64,000 nt of DNA from Oceanobacillus timonensis (GTDB taxonomy: Bacteria > Bacillota > Bacilli > Bacillales > Amphibacillaceae). The DNA lies in contig NZ_LT800497.1 in the NCBI RefSeq assembly GCF_900166635.1, forward strand, positions 1,568,368 to 1,632,367, in the 5' to 3' direction. The position numbers were made by a program, and so were the translations under genes. Under the pieces are notes generated by a model, which did no database searches, was not told where the DNA came from, and saw only the letters and a list, made by a program, of their open reading frames with translations. This document shows, one piece after another, positions 8,209 to 16,357 of the stretch (positions are counted from its first letter, which is position 1; every line of letters begins with the position of its first letter).

Positions 8209-8766
8209 ATGGAAGAACCATTTGTACATAGGATTCTTACTAGTAAACAGAATGAGATAATAAATATTATGTATTTATCCAGATTAGGATTTGCCGAAGA
8301 GAATCCGGAAAAAAAGAAAGCTATCTTTGATAAAAGTATTTTTGCTTTTCCAGTGAAGCATTATAATGAACCGGGCGTAAAGAAGTTGTTTACAGAACGT
8401 GCTGGTGAAAAAAAGGAAAACTTCTCCGTACTGGAAATGGAGGAGCATACTGTTTTTATTGGCGATATTTATCAGTTAGGGGAAGCAACGATTCAAGTAT
8501 CTCAGCCTGGCATCGTATCGCAGAAGGAAATGGAAAACGGCTTAAAAACAGGATGGTATTTTCGCGTGCTGGAAGCAGGTAAAATCCAGCCGAAGAAAGA
8601 TTTACAGCTGATAGAACGTCCTAATCCCCAATGGTCGATTGCAGCTTGTAATGAAGTTATGTATTTAGATCGTGAAAATTTATGGAGTGCAGACAAACTG
8701 TTTCATTGTACAGATTTAGGAATTATTTGGAGGAAGACATTGCGTAAGAGATTAAGAGGTTTTTAA
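8209..8766 (+). CDS. Diverged MOSC-domain (YiiM-like) protein
   Basis: This is a 185-residue protein whose second half matches the YiiM-type MOSC layout: an IGDIYQLGEATIQVSQP stretch at about 84-100, then TGWYFRVLEAGKI and a LIERPNPQWSI segment. MOSC domains of this group usually have a Cys just after the SQP motif that binds the sulfur or molybdenum ligand; here the sequence is SQPGIVSQKE with no Cys. The N-terminal half, normally carrying the GDxQADxxxHGG motif, is also replaced. It may be inactive or have a new role. Confidence 0.55.
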   Translation: MEEPFVHRILTSKQNEIINIMYLSRLGFAEENPEKKKAIFDKSIFAFPVKHYNEPGVKKLFTERAGEKKENFSVLEMEEHTVFIGDIYQLGEATIQVSQPGIVSQKEMENGLKTGWYFRVLEAGKIQPKKDLQLIERPNPQWSIAACNEVMYLDRENLWSADKLFHCTDLGIIWRKTLRKRLRGF

Positions 8767-8842
8767 GAATATAATTTTCTAATGTCAGGTTGAAACGTTA
8801 AGTGTTGTTAAAACGTAGGATGTTTAAAAGGAGGAAATGTTG

Positions 8843-9091
8843 ATGAAAAAATATCTTGTTGTTGCAGGAATTTTCTGTGCTTCCTTTTTAGTCTTTCAAT
8901 TTGCTGCAGGAATACTATTGACATTGTTCTATACACCGGATATCAGCGTGGCGTGGCAGCAGACTGGAACTTTATCTTCGGAGACAACGCTTGTAAGAGG
9001 AAATGTTATTTCTCCACTTATCATAGCTGTAACATCTGTGCTTGTTACTTTTGGTGTGATGCAATTATTGCGAAAGAGAATAGATAGATAA
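8843..9091 (+). CDS. Small membrane protein with two transmembrane segments
   Basis: I do not recognise this 82-residue protein. Hydrophobic segments lie at about 5-28 and 54-74, joined by a polar loop, and the C-terminus is basic. The ATG at 8837 touches the AAGGAGG site, so the ATG at 8843 with 7-8 bases spacing is preferred. It is 76 bases after the MOSC-like gene and may be co-transcribed. A 17-bp hairpin follows downstream. Confidence 0.6.
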   Translation: MKKYLVVAGIFCASFLVFQFAAGILLTLFYTPDISVAWQQTGTLSSETTLVRGNVISPLIIAVTSVLVTFGVMQLLRKRIDR

Positions 9092-9165
9092 TGAAAAGAA
9101 GGAGAACAAAGGGAAACTTTATTAAATAAATGTGTTAAGCTGTCTTTAATCAAAATATATAAAGA

Positions 9166-9211
9166 AACTTTATTCAGTAGGGATGAAAATAACCCCCTAC
9201 TGAATAAAGTT
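9166..9211 (+). terminator. 17-bp perfect hairpin between converging small genes
   Basis: AACTTTATTCAGTAGGG (9166-9182) pairs with the exact complement at 9195-9211 around a 12-base loop. A T-rich tail follows on the plus side. It can end transcripts from both sides. Confidence 0.7.
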
Positions 9212-9218
9212 CATTTTA

Positions 9219-9374
9219 TTAAGTCCTTTGTGGATCGACTTTTTCCGCGTTAGAGCGTTTGTTTCCTTTGTATATGAAATAAACAGCAATCATCATAAAT
9301 AGCAGTGCGACAAACCTCTTCCAATCGAAAGGGATGATTAAACTATCGAACCAGCCAAAACGGTCGATAATCAC
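9219..9374 (-). CDS. 51-residue single-pass membrane protein
   Basis: The frame starts with GTG at 9374, preceded by AGGAGA seven bases away, and ends at TAA 9219-9221. The N-terminus is amphipathic with Trp residues (DRFGWFD and PFDWKRF), a hydrophobic span lies at about 21-36, and the tail is basic then polar. The good ribosome site and the hairpin after the stop support a real gene. I do not know its function. Confidence 0.5.
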   Translation of the reverse strand: MIIDRFGWFDSLIIPFDWKRFVALLFMMIAVYFIYKGNKRSNAEKVDPQRT

Positions 9375-9538
9375 TCTAGCTCTCCTATAGACTCTCCAAG
9401 TTAGCCGTAAATTACACTTTCAAGCTTAGCGCTGAACTGATGATCACTGCTAAAATATATGTTTAGTAACGTATGAAATAATAACCTGTTAAATCCTTAC
9501 TTTCGAATATCGAGAATAAACGATATAATAACACAAAA

Positions 9539-9575
9539 AAACAGAAATCTACAACTGACTTAGATTTCTGTTTTA
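9539..9575 (-). terminator. Intrinsic terminator overlapping the 3' end of the first arsR gene
   Basis: A 13-bp perfect stem pairs 9539-9551 with 9561-9573, with a T-run on the minus strand. The stem includes the gene's stop codon. Confidence 0.75.
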
Positions 9576-9874
9576 ATATATTCAGCTAATCGTGCCAACA
9601 TATCTTCGTTGCGCCGATAATAAGTCCATTGACCATAACGGACAGATTCCAAGAGACCTGCATTTTGCATCATAGCGAGGTATTGGGAAACCGTAGATTG
9701 AGAAACACTTGCTTTTTCCTGAATATCGCCTACGCACACGCCTCCCTTGATACTTACTCCCTTTGGCAGATGAGCACCTTGTTTAGGGAAATGCTTCTCC
9801 GGTTCCTTCAACCACTTTAAAATGTTCAGTCGAGTTTGATTTGATAACGCCTTAAATACATCAATCATTTCCAT
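9560..9874 (-). CDS. ArsR/SmtB-family repressor, copy 1
   Basis: This is a 104-residue winged-helix regulator. The N-terminal MEMIDVFKALSNQTRLNIL helix, the GVCVGDIQEKA segment and the recognition helix SQSTVSQYLAMM are typical of ArsR proteins, and a WTYYRR motif forms the wing. The usual metal-site CxC in the recognition helix is missing; Cys in GVCVG is the only obvious thiol. I start it at the ATG at 9874, immediately after a consensus promoter. It is paralogous to the gene at 10037. No effector gene is attached. Confidence 0.8.
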   Translation of the reverse strand: MEMIDVFKALSNQTRLNILKWLKEPEKHFPKQGAHLPKGVSIKGGVCVGDIQEKASVSQSTVSQYLAMMQNAGLLESVRYGQWTYYRRNEDMLARLAEYIKTEI

Positions 9875-9881
9875 AGATACA

Positions 9882-9911
9882 ATTATATATCGTTTTTTCA
9901 CGATATGTCAA
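9882..9911 (-). promoter_or_regulatory. Promoter with spacer palindrome for arsR copy 1
   Basis: On the minus strand the -35 TTGACA (9906-9911) and -10 TATAAT (9882-9887) are 18 bases apart. The palindrome ATATCGT-N6-ACGATAT fills the spacer and is a good candidate for an autoregulatory operator. The ATG lies only 7 bases after the -10, so the mRNA should be leaderless or nearly so. Confidence 0.75.
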
Positions 9912-10022
9912 TTTTGAAAAATGGAATGGATGTATACAACCTTGCCTAATCTCTACAATATGTACAGCAAATATTAGGTAGTTAAATAACCAATATATGC
10001 TGTATTTTTCAAAGTAACAAAT

Positions 10023-10051
10023 AAAAAAGATCTCTCTTAAAGATCTTTTTT
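10023..10051 (-). terminator. Intrinsic terminator overlapping the 3' end of the second arsR gene
   Basis: AAAAAGATCT pairs with AGATCTTTTT around a short loop, giving a T-run in the minus-strand transcript. Confidence 0.7.
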
Positions 10052-10354
10052 AATTTTAGAAGTTAACTCCTCTATACGTTCCTCATTGCGCCGATAGTAA
10101 GTCCATTGTCCATGACGTTCGGAATTTAGCAGTCCGACCTGTTGCATCATCTTGAGATAATGGGATACAGTGGATGGTGACATTTGTGCTTTTTCTTGAA
10201 TGTCGCCAACACAGACGCCTCCTTTCTCTTTGAGATTTTTTGAAATATCTGCAACAGGTTTTTCGAAATGGCTGGCAGGATCTTTTAACCATTGAAGTAT
10301 CTCTAATCTTTTTTCGTTACCTAACACTTTAAAAATTTCTACTAGATTTTCCAT
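10037..10354 (-). CDS. ArsR/SmtB-family repressor, copy 2
   Basis: This 105-residue winged-helix protein shares the blocks GGVCVGDIQEKA, STVSxYLxMMQ and GQWTYYRRNE with copy 1, so the two are recent or functionally related paralogues. The frame extends upstream to 10420, but the ATG at 10354 is chosen because it follows a consensus promoter directly and begins the conserved family sequence (MENLVEIFKVLGNEKRLEIL). No CxC metal site is visible in the recognition helix. The ligand is unknown; thiol chemistry at the single GVCVG Cys is possible. Confidence 0.8.
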   Translation of the reverse strand: MENLVEIFKVLGNEKRLEILQWLKDPASHFEKPVADISKNLKEKGGVCVGDIQEKAQMSPSTVSHYLKMMQQVGLLNSERHGQWTYYRRNEERIEELTSKIKKDL

Positions 10355-10360
10355 AGGTAA

Positions 10361-10389
10361 ATAGTATTTGGCAATTACCAAAATGTCAA
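10361..10389 (-). promoter_or_regulatory. Promoter with spacer palindrome for arsR copy 2
   Basis: The -35 TTGACA (10384-10389) and -10 TACTAT (10361-10366) are 17 bases apart. TTTGG-N6-CCAAA fills the spacer as a near-perfect palindrome. The ATG is 6 bases past the -10, again leaving no room for a ribosome site. Confidence 0.75.
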
Positions 10390-10682
10390 TTGAGTATTTA
10401 TCATTTGGTGTGATATGCACCTATATATCATAAAATTAATTGTTAAATAAAGCCGGAACATGGTCTGCGTACTTGTGAAAAATCATAATATTACGTAGAG
10501 GTTTATCCAAAAGTTTTGTAGCGTATGCTGCTTCAAATATGGTAAATTAAAGTATCCTTATTTCACATATAGATGGAAGTGTTTATTAATGGGAAATAAA
10601 GGGGAGTATAAAATCTGATGTCTTTATTCAGGTGCTTTTTTCTGTTTGAAGCTATTTTTAAGGAGGTAAAGGGGGAATCAAT

Positions 10683-11297
10683 ATGTTGGAAAATGCGCTC
10701 GTTATGGTGGCCATTATATTTATAGTGAATGTATTATACGTATCCATTATGACGGTTCGTATGATTTTAACACTAAAGGGCCGAACCTATATTGCTGCAT
10801 TTGTAAGTATATTTGAAATGGTGATGTATGTTGTCGGGCTGATGCTCGTATTAGATAACCTCAACCAATTTCAAAATGTGATTGCTTATGCAGTAGGTTT
10901 CGCAACAGGTTTGATCATTGGTTCCAAAATTGAAGAAAAGCTTGCCCTTGGCTACATTACCGTGAATGTTGTCTCCGCTAATCCGGATTTAAATTTTACA
11001 CAACGTCTTCGTGAAAAAGGATATGGCGTAACAAGCTGGTCTTCCTATGGAATGGATGGTGACAGACTTTCCGTTCAAATTTTAACACCAAGAAAGTATG
11101 AATTGAGATTATATGAAACCATCCATGAAATTGATCCGAAAGCATTTATTATCTCTTATGAGCCAAAACGAATTCATGGCGGATTCTGGGTGAAACAAGT
11201 TCGTAAAGGAAAATTAATGCGAAAAGAGAATAAAACCAAAGAACAGATACAAAATGAGACTGAATCCAAAGAACAAGCATCAAAAACCGAACATTAA
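10683..11297 (+). CDS. yebE: DUF2179/UPF0316 membrane protein (YebE type)
   Basis: The 204-residue protein has three hydrophobic segments in the first ~85 residues, then a soluble DUF2179 domain of PII-like type (about 88-165), and a charged Lys/Glu-rich tail. B. subtilis yebE occupies the same place just before the pur operon, which supports the name. AAGGAGG precedes the ATG. The last codons and the stop form the left half of the purE PurR box. The molecular role of the family is not known. Confidence 0.85.
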   Translation: MLENALVMVAIIFIVNVLYVSIMTVRMILTLKGRTYIAAFVSIFEMVMYVVGLMLVLDNLNQFQNVIAYAVGFATGLIIGSKIEEKLALGYITVNVVSANPDLNFTQRLREKGYGVTSWSSYGMDGDRLSVQILTPRKYELRLYETIHEIDPKAFIISYEPKRIHGGFWVKQVRKGKLMRKENKTKEQIQNETESKEQASKTEH

Positions 11298-11322
11298 TTT
11301 CATGTGAAACTAAAAATGTTCG
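11287..11322 (+). promoter_or_regulatory. PurR box of the pur operon
   Basis: CCGAACATT (11287-11295) and AATGTTCG (11315-11322) are perfect inverted PurBox halves with 19 bases between the CGAACATT cores. The left half overlaps the stop codon of the YebE gene. PRPP-responsive repression by PurR is expected. Confidence 0.88.
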
Positions 11323-11330
11323 ACATTATC

Positions 11331-11359
11331 TTGCGTTTTTCTATTTAATTTGGTATGCT
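11331..11359 (+). promoter_or_regulatory. Promoter of the pur operon
   Basis: The -35 TTGCGT (11331-11336) and -10 TATGCT (11354-11359) are 17 bases apart, between the PurR box and the riboswitch. Confidence 0.65.
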
Positions 11360-11380
11360 AAAGCCAACAATTGAAAAATG

Positions 11381-11449
11381 CCTCATATATACTTGAGAAT
11401 AAGGCTCAGGAAGTTTCTACCCGGCACCGTAAATGACCGGACTATGAGG
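11381..11449 (+). ncRNA. Guanine riboswitch of the pur operon
   Basis: CCTCATA pairs with TATGAGG to close P1. The GTTTCTACC joining segment and the ACCGTAAA loop are conserved. The ligand-contact base in GGACTA is C, so guanine or hypoxanthine is the ligand. The platform terminator is at 11548-11590. Confidence 0.93.
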
Positions 11450-11547
11450 GAGGATGAGCCGTTGTTTGAAGAGCAGCGGATGTTGAATGATGCTTATAAT
11501 AAGGATGTTCAAAAGTCCGATTAACTACGCTTTGAACAGCTTTTACC

Positions 11548-11590
11548 AAGTCTATTCATCTTCCCTTATGGAAGGTGAATGGACTTTTTT
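11548..11590 (+). terminator. Riboswitch-controlled terminator of the pur operon
   Basis: AAGTCTATTCATCTTCC (11548-11564) pairs with 11570-11586 with few mismatches, followed by a T-run. It lies ~100 bases after the aptamer. Confidence 0.85.
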
Positions 11591-11720
11591 AATGGTTTAT
11601 ATTTTATTTTTTGATGTAATAAGGGTATTGAGATGTAAAGGAATAGCTGTCGACGGTTTCTAGTATAGCGAATAATTGTGCAATGTTGTCAGCTGTAACT
11701 TAATATTGCATTTATTCAAT

Positions 11721-11736
11721 CAAAAACCGAACATTA
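11721..11736 (+). promoter_or_regulatory. Extra PurBox half close to purE
   Basis: Sixteen bases here are identical to 11281-11296, including CCGAACATT. It lies after the riboswitch terminator and 60 bases before purE. No good inverted partner is seen at the usual 19-base distance. Confidence 0.55.
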
Positions 11737-11795
11737 TATTAAAACTACCTTTTAAAATCCGTAAAAAACAATAAAAATTCAGAAAGAGGGATTCG

Positions 11796-12287
11796 ATGGC
11801 TCAAGTTGGTGTCATTATGGGAAGTATCTCTGATTGGGAAACCATGCAGCATACCTGCAAAGAACTCGAAGCGTTACATATCAGCTATGAAAAAGAAGTT
11901 ATTTCCGCCCACCGTACGCCAGATGATATGTTTACCTACGCTCAAGGCGCGCGGGAAAAAGGACTGAAAGTTATTATTGCCGGTGCAGGCGGGGCAGCAC
12001 ATCTGCCTGGAATGGTCGCTTCACAGACAACGCTCCCAGTTATTGGCGTTCCTGTTGAAAGCAAAGCACTTCAAGGAGTCGATTCACTCTTATCGATTGT
12101 TCAAATGCCCGGCGGCGTCCCGACTGCAACCGTTGCGATTGGCAAAGCGGGAGCAAAGAATGCTGCTATTTTAGCAACGCAGATTATCAGTACGTTTGAT
12201 AAAGAGGCAGAAAAGGCATTAGAAGCATACCGTACAGCAATGAAAGACGCTGTTCAGGAAATGAGGGATCAGCTTGCAACCTATTAA
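11796..12287 (+). CDS. purE: N5-carboxyaminoimidazole ribonucleotide mutase
   Basis: PurE class I converts N5-CAIR to CAIR in inosine monophosphate synthesis. The protein has 163 residues, with GSISDWETM at 9-17 and the SAHRTP motif carrying the catalytic His near residue 43. The start ATG follows AGAAAGAGGG. It is the first gene of the operon and overlaps purK by 14 bases. Confidence 0.95.
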   Translation: MAQVGVIMGSISDWETMQHTCKELEALHISYEKEVISAHRTPDDMFTYAQGAREKGLKVIIAGAGGAAHLPGMVASQTTLPVIGVPVESKALQGVDSLLSIVQMPGGVPTATVAIGKAGAKNAAILATQIISTFDKEAEKALEAYRTAMKDAVQEMRDQLATY

Positions 12288-13407
12288 ACAAATCTTGCCT
12301 CCTCAGACGATTGGAATTATTGGTGGCGGTCAGCTTGGCAGAATGATGGCCATTGCTGCTAGATACATGGGGTACCGCATTGTTGTTTTAGACCCGACAC
12401 CGAACTGCCCGACTGCGCAGGTTGCCGATGAGCAGATTGTTGCAGGCTATGCAGAAATCACAGCTGTAAAAGAATTGATTGAAAAAACCGATGTGATTAC
12501 ATATGAATTTGAAAATGTTGACTTGGATGCTGCAGAGCTTATCCAGAACGCAGGAAAGCTTCCACAGGGGGCGTTGGCATTAGAGGTTACCCAGAACCGT
12601 GAAAAAGAGAAGCTGCTGATGGATGAGCTAGAGCTCTCCGTGCCAGCATTTCGCATCGTGAAAGCAGAGGAAGCCTGTAAAGAAGCGCTGTCCATTATTC
12701 CGCTTCCGGCAGTCATTAAAACCTGCCGGGGAGGGTATGATGGAAAAGGACAGCTGAAACTGACTACAGAAGAAGATAAAAAGGAAGCTTTAGCGTTTTT
12801 CCAAGAGCATGGCTATTGTATAATAGAGCGATGGGTTCCATTTGATAAGGAAATTTCGGTTGTCTTTACAAGGTCGCAGCAAGGAGATATCACCTTCTTC
12901 CCCATCGCTGAGAATGAACACCGTGACCATATTCTGTACAAAACAACGGTGCCGGCAGATATAGAGGCGGCGCTTGAAGAAAAAGCGTATGCGATGACGG
13001 CGAAAATTGCGGAACGCATGGAGATTGTCGGGACTTTTGCGATTGAGATGTTTGTCGGCGAGGGTACGATTTATATGAATGAAATGGCGCCGAGACCGCA
13101 TAATTCCGGACATTATACGATCGAAGGGTGTAATGTATCGCAATTTACGCAGCATATCCGGGCAATTTGCGGATTGCCGCTTATCCCAGTCAGCTTGCAT
13201 CAGCCGACCGCGATGATCAATGTCTTAGGCGAATCGCTGCCAAAAGCAATCGAATTTACTGCGAATCATGATTTTGGTTTCCTTCATCTGTATGGAAAAG
13301 AAGAACCGAAAGAAAAACGTAAAATGGGACATATTACATTTACAGCAGAAACAGCAGAAGCTTTACGGAAACAATTGCATATTTTTGAGGAGGCAGCAAA
13401 CCAATGA
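12274..13407 (+). CDS. purK: N5-carboxyaminoimidazole ribonucleotide synthetase
   Basis: PurK carboxylates AIR to N5-CAIR with ATP and bicarbonate. It is a 377-residue ATP-grasp enzyme, with GGGQLGRM at the N-terminus, the [10 protein letters not shown] glycine-rich loop near residue 150 and the [12 protein letters not shown] metal/ATP motif near residue 270. It starts with TTG inside purE. With purE it completes the two-step route used instead of a class II PurE. Confidence 0.94.
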   Translation: MQPIKQILPPQTIGIIGGGQLGRMMAIAARYMGYRIVVLDPTPNCPTAQVADEQIVAGYAEITAVKELIEKTDVITYEFENVDLDAAELIQNAGKLPQGALALEVTQNREKEKLLMDELELSVPAFRIVKAEEACKEALSIIPLPAVIKTCRGGYDGKGQLKLTTEEDKKEALAFFQEHGYCIIERWVPFDKEISVVFTRSQQGDITFFPIAENEHRDHILYKTTVPADIEAALEEKAYAMTAKIAERMEIVGTFAIEMFVGEGTIYMNEMAPRPHNSGHYTIEGCNVSQFTQHIRAICGLPLIPVSLHQPTAMINVLGESLPKAIEFTANHDFGFLHLYGKEEPKEKRKMGHITFTAETAEALRKQLHIFEEAANQ

Positions 13408-14699
13408 TCGAACGTTATACAAGAGAAGAAATGGGCAATATCTGGACGGAGGAAAATAAATTCAAAGCATGGCTGGAAGTGGAAATTTTGGCATGTGAAG
13501 CATGGAGCGAGCTTGGATTTATTCCGGAAGAGGATGTTAACAAACTGCGTAAGAATGCTTCCTTTGATATCAACCGTATCTACGAAATCGAGCAGGAAAC
13601 ACGCCATGATGTGGTGGCATTCACCCGTGCTGTATCGGAAACATTAGGCGAGGAAAGAAAATGGGTCCATTATGGCTTGACTTCTACCGATGTGGTGGAT
13701 ACAGCTCTTTCTTATATATTGAAACAGGCAAATGACATTTTAAGAAGCGGGTTGAACCGCTTTGTCGGGATTTTAGAAGAGAAAGCGAAAGAACATAAAC
13801 ATACTGTCATGATGGGGCGTACCCATGGCGTGCATGCAGAGCCGACGACCTTTGGTTTGAAAATGGCCTTATGGTATGAGGAAATGAAGCGTAATGTCGA
13901 GCGTTTTGAGCTTGCAGCGAACAATGTAGAGTTTGGAAAGATGTCTGGAGCGGTTGGAACCTATGCCAATATCGATCCATTTGTAGAACAATATGTCTGC
14001 GAAAAGCTGGGCACATCACCAGCACCGGTATCCACACAAACCTTACAGCGTGACCGTCATGCAGCTTATTTATCTACATTAGCATTGATTGCTACATCGA
14101 TTGAAAAGTTTGCAACGGAGATCCGCGGCCTGCAAAAAACCGAAACAAGAGAAGTAGAAGAACGCTTTGCAAAAGGGCAAAAAGGATCTTCTGCGATGCC
14201 GCATAAACGTAACCCGATTGGCTCCGAAAATATGACAGGGATGGCACGCGTTATCCGCGGTTATATGGTAACGGCTTATGAAAATGTGGCTTTATGGCAT
14301 GAACGTGATATCTCGCATTCCTCCGCAGAGCGTGTCATTTTACCGGATGCGACGATTGCACTCGACTATATGCTGCACCGCTTCGGCAATATTGTAGAGA
14401 ACTTAACGGTATTCCCTGAAAATATGAAACGTAATATTGACCGTACCCATGGGGTTATTTTTTCGCAACGTGTATTGTTAACGTTGATTGATAAAGGATT
14501 GGCGCGTGAGGAAGCTTATGATATTGTGCAGCCAAAAGCAATGGAAGCCTGGGAAACAGCAACTTCCTTTAAGGAATTGGTAGAGCAGGATGAGCGGATT
14601 ACAAGTAAATTAACGCAGGAAGAAATCGATGACTGCTTTGATTATACCTACCATTTGAAGAATGTGGATCAAATTTTTACAAAAATTGGACTTGCCTAG
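13404..14699 (+). CDS. purB: Adenylosuccinate lyase
   Basis: PurB cleaves SAICAR to AICAR and adenylosuccinate to AMP, releasing fumarate. The protein has 431 residues. The fumarase/aspartase signature [11 protein letters not shown] is near residue 262, and a catalytic His lies in [11 protein letters not shown] near residue 139. The ATG overlaps the purK stop by 4 bases (ATGA), and GGAGG precedes it inside purK. Confidence 0.95.
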   Translation: MIERYTREEMGNIWTEENKFKAWLEVEILACEAWSELGFIPEEDVNKLRKNASFDINRIYEIEQETRHDVVAFTRAVSETLGEERKWVHYGLTSTDVVDTALSYILKQANDILRSGLNRFVGILEEKAKEHKHTVMMGRTHGVHAEPTTFGLKMALWYEEMKRNVERFELAANNVEFGKMSGAVGTYANIDPFVEQYVCEKLGTSPAPVSTQTLQRDRHAAYLSTLALIATSIEKFATEIRGLQKTETREVEERFAKGQKGSSAMPHKRNPIGSENMTGMARVIRGYMVTAYENVALWHERDISHSSAERVILPDATIALDYMLHRFGNIVENLTVFPENMKRNIDRTHGVIFSQRVLLTLIDKGLAREEAYDIVQPKAMEAWETATSFKELVEQDERITSKLTQEEIDDCFDYTYHLKNVDQIFTKIGLA

Positions 14700-14712
14700 G
14701 AGGAATTCCCAT

Positions 14713-15426
14713 ATGGAACTCGAGCTTTTGTATGAAGGAAAAGCAAAGAAGGTTTATCAATCAGACACGGATGAAAATCACTTGATTCTCTCGTATAAGA
14801 ATGATGCGACAGCTTTTAATGGAGAGAAGAAAGCTCAGTTTACCGGGAAGGGGAGACTCAACAATGAGATCTCTTCCCTCCTGTTCCAAGCATTAGAAAA
14901 CAAAGGAATTCCGTCGCATTTTATCAAGCGGCTGGATTCCACTACCCAAATAGTTCAGAAAACAGATATTATTCCGCTAGAAGTGGTAATTCGGAATATT
15001 GCGACAGGTAGTATTACCAAGCGTCTCGGTATCGCGGAAAATACGCCGTTTGAACCTGCATTGGCAGAACTCTTTTATAAGGATGACCGTTTAGGAGATC
15101 CGTTAATAAACGATGAACATGCGCTTTTTCTGACGGATGTGACGGCAGAAGAACTCGCAGATATTAAAACGAAAGCAAGAAAAGTCAATCAAACATTAAC
15201 AGAAATTTTTGCTGCTATCGGCGTCCGTCTGGTCGATTTTAAATTGGAATTCGGCCGAAACAAGGAAGGTAATATTCTGCTCTCTGATGAGGTGTCTCCC
15301 GATACGTGCAGACTATGGGATATCGAAACGAATGAGAAATTAGATAAAGATGTTTTTCGTCAAGGTACAGGAGATTTAATTACCGTATATGAAGAAATAT
15401 TAAATCGTTTGGAGGCGCAGCTATGA
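14713..15426 (+). CDS. purC: SAICAR synthetase
   Basis: PurC joins CAIR and aspartate with ATP. The ATG at 14713 follows AGGAGG; the same frame is open from 14662 inside purB, but those residues are not family sequence. The 237-residue protein carries YEGKAKKVY near the start, an RNIATGS segment, and DFKLEFG plus DEVSPDTCR motifs near 180-205 that bind ATP and Mg. It overlaps purS by 4 bases. Confidence 0.95.
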   Translation: MELELLYEGKAKKVYQSDTDENHLILSYKNDATAFNGEKKAQFTGKGRLNNEISSLLFQALENKGIPSHFIKRLDSTTQIVQKTDIIPLEVVIRNIATGSITKRLGIAENTPFEPALAELFYKDDRLGDPLINDEHALFLTDVTAEELADIKTKARKVNQTLTEIFAAIGVRLVDFKLEFGRNKEGNILLSDEVSPDTCRLWDIETNEKLDKDVFRQGTGDLITVYEEILNRLEAQL

Positions 15427-15674
15427 GAAAAGTACAGGTATACATTACATTAAAACAAGGTGTGTTGGATCCACAGGGAAAGGCAATCCAAACATCGCTT
15501 CATTCTTTGGATTATCCGGAGGTGGAAGATGTCCGTGTCGGAAAATATATTGAACTTCAAGTAGAAGACGGGCCTGAATTAGAGAAAAGAGTAACACAGA
15601 TGTGTGAGCAATTATTGGCGAATCCGGTCATTGAGGATTATCGGATTGAGCTGGAGGAGGTACGGTCATTGTGA
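15423..15674 (+). CDS. purS: Phosphoribosylformylglycinamidine synthase subunit PurS
   Basis: PurS is the small structural subunit that brings PurQ and PurL together to form FGAM from FGAR. It has 83 residues, the normal length, with the [17 protein letters not shown] opening typical of the family. Both ends overlap neighbours by 4 bases, so purC, purS and purQ are translationally coupled. Confidence 0.94.
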   Translation: MRKVQVYITLKQGVLDPQGKAIQTSLHSLDYPEVEDVRVGKYIELQVEDGPELEKRVTQMCEQLLANPVIEDYRIELEEVRSL

Positions 15675-16357
15675 AGGTAGCGGTGATTGTTTTTCCAGGT
15701 TCCAATTGTGACAGGGATATGTATCATGCAGCCGGGGAGGTTGTCGGTGCGGAAGCCAGTCTTGTCTGGTACACGGATACGCATTTGTTAGATGATGTAG
15801 ACGGGATTCTTATCCCGGGCGGTTTTTCTTATGGCGATTATTTACGGTCTGGTTCGATGGCGTCTACGTCAGACATCATGAACAAGATTCGGGAGCATGC
15901 GGAAAAAGGCAAGCCTGTACTGGGGATTTGCAATGGATTTCAGGTATTGACGGAGGCGGGCCTCCTGCCGGGAGCGTTAATGCGTAATAAAAATCTTTCG
16001 TTTATGTGTCATCAGGAAGAATTGGTCGTCAAGGATAATGAGACGGTTTTTACAACGTTGTATGATAAGAACGAGGTTGTCCGTTTTCCAATCGCTCACG
16101 GGGAAGGAAACTATTTCTGTGATGAGGAAACGTTACAGGAATTAAAAGACAACCATCAAATCGTATTCACTTATAAAAACAATCCGAATGGCTCCGTAGA
16201 GGATATTGCCGGTATTCGCAACAAAGCCGGTAATGTGCTGGGCATGATGCCGCATCCGGAACGGGCAGTGGAAGCTTTATTAGGAAGTGAAGACGGGTTA
16301 AGACTATTTCAATCTATGATCGCGAATTGGAGGAGCAGCAATGCAGTTAACGCATAA
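15671..16357 (+). CDS. purQ: Phosphoribosylformylglycinamidine synthase, glutaminase subunit
   Basis: PurQ releases ammonia from glutamine for FGAM synthesis. The 228-residue class I amidotransferase shows the nucleophile Cys in GICNGFQ near residue 86 and the His-Glu of MPHPERA near residue 196. The start is GTG overlapping the purS stop, preceded by GGAGG. It overlaps purL by 17 bases. Confidence 0.95.
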   Translation: MKVAVIVFPGSNCDRDMYHAAGEVVGAEASLVWYTDTHLLDDVDGILIPGGFSYGDYLRSGSMASTSDIMNKIREHAEKGKPVLGICNGFQVLTEAGLLPGALMRNKNLSFMCHQEELVVKDNETVFTTLYDKNEVVRFPIAHGEGNYFCDEETLQELKDNHQIVFTYKNNPNGSVEDIAGIRNKAGNVLGMMPHPERAVEALLGSEDGLRLFQSMIANWRSSNAVNA

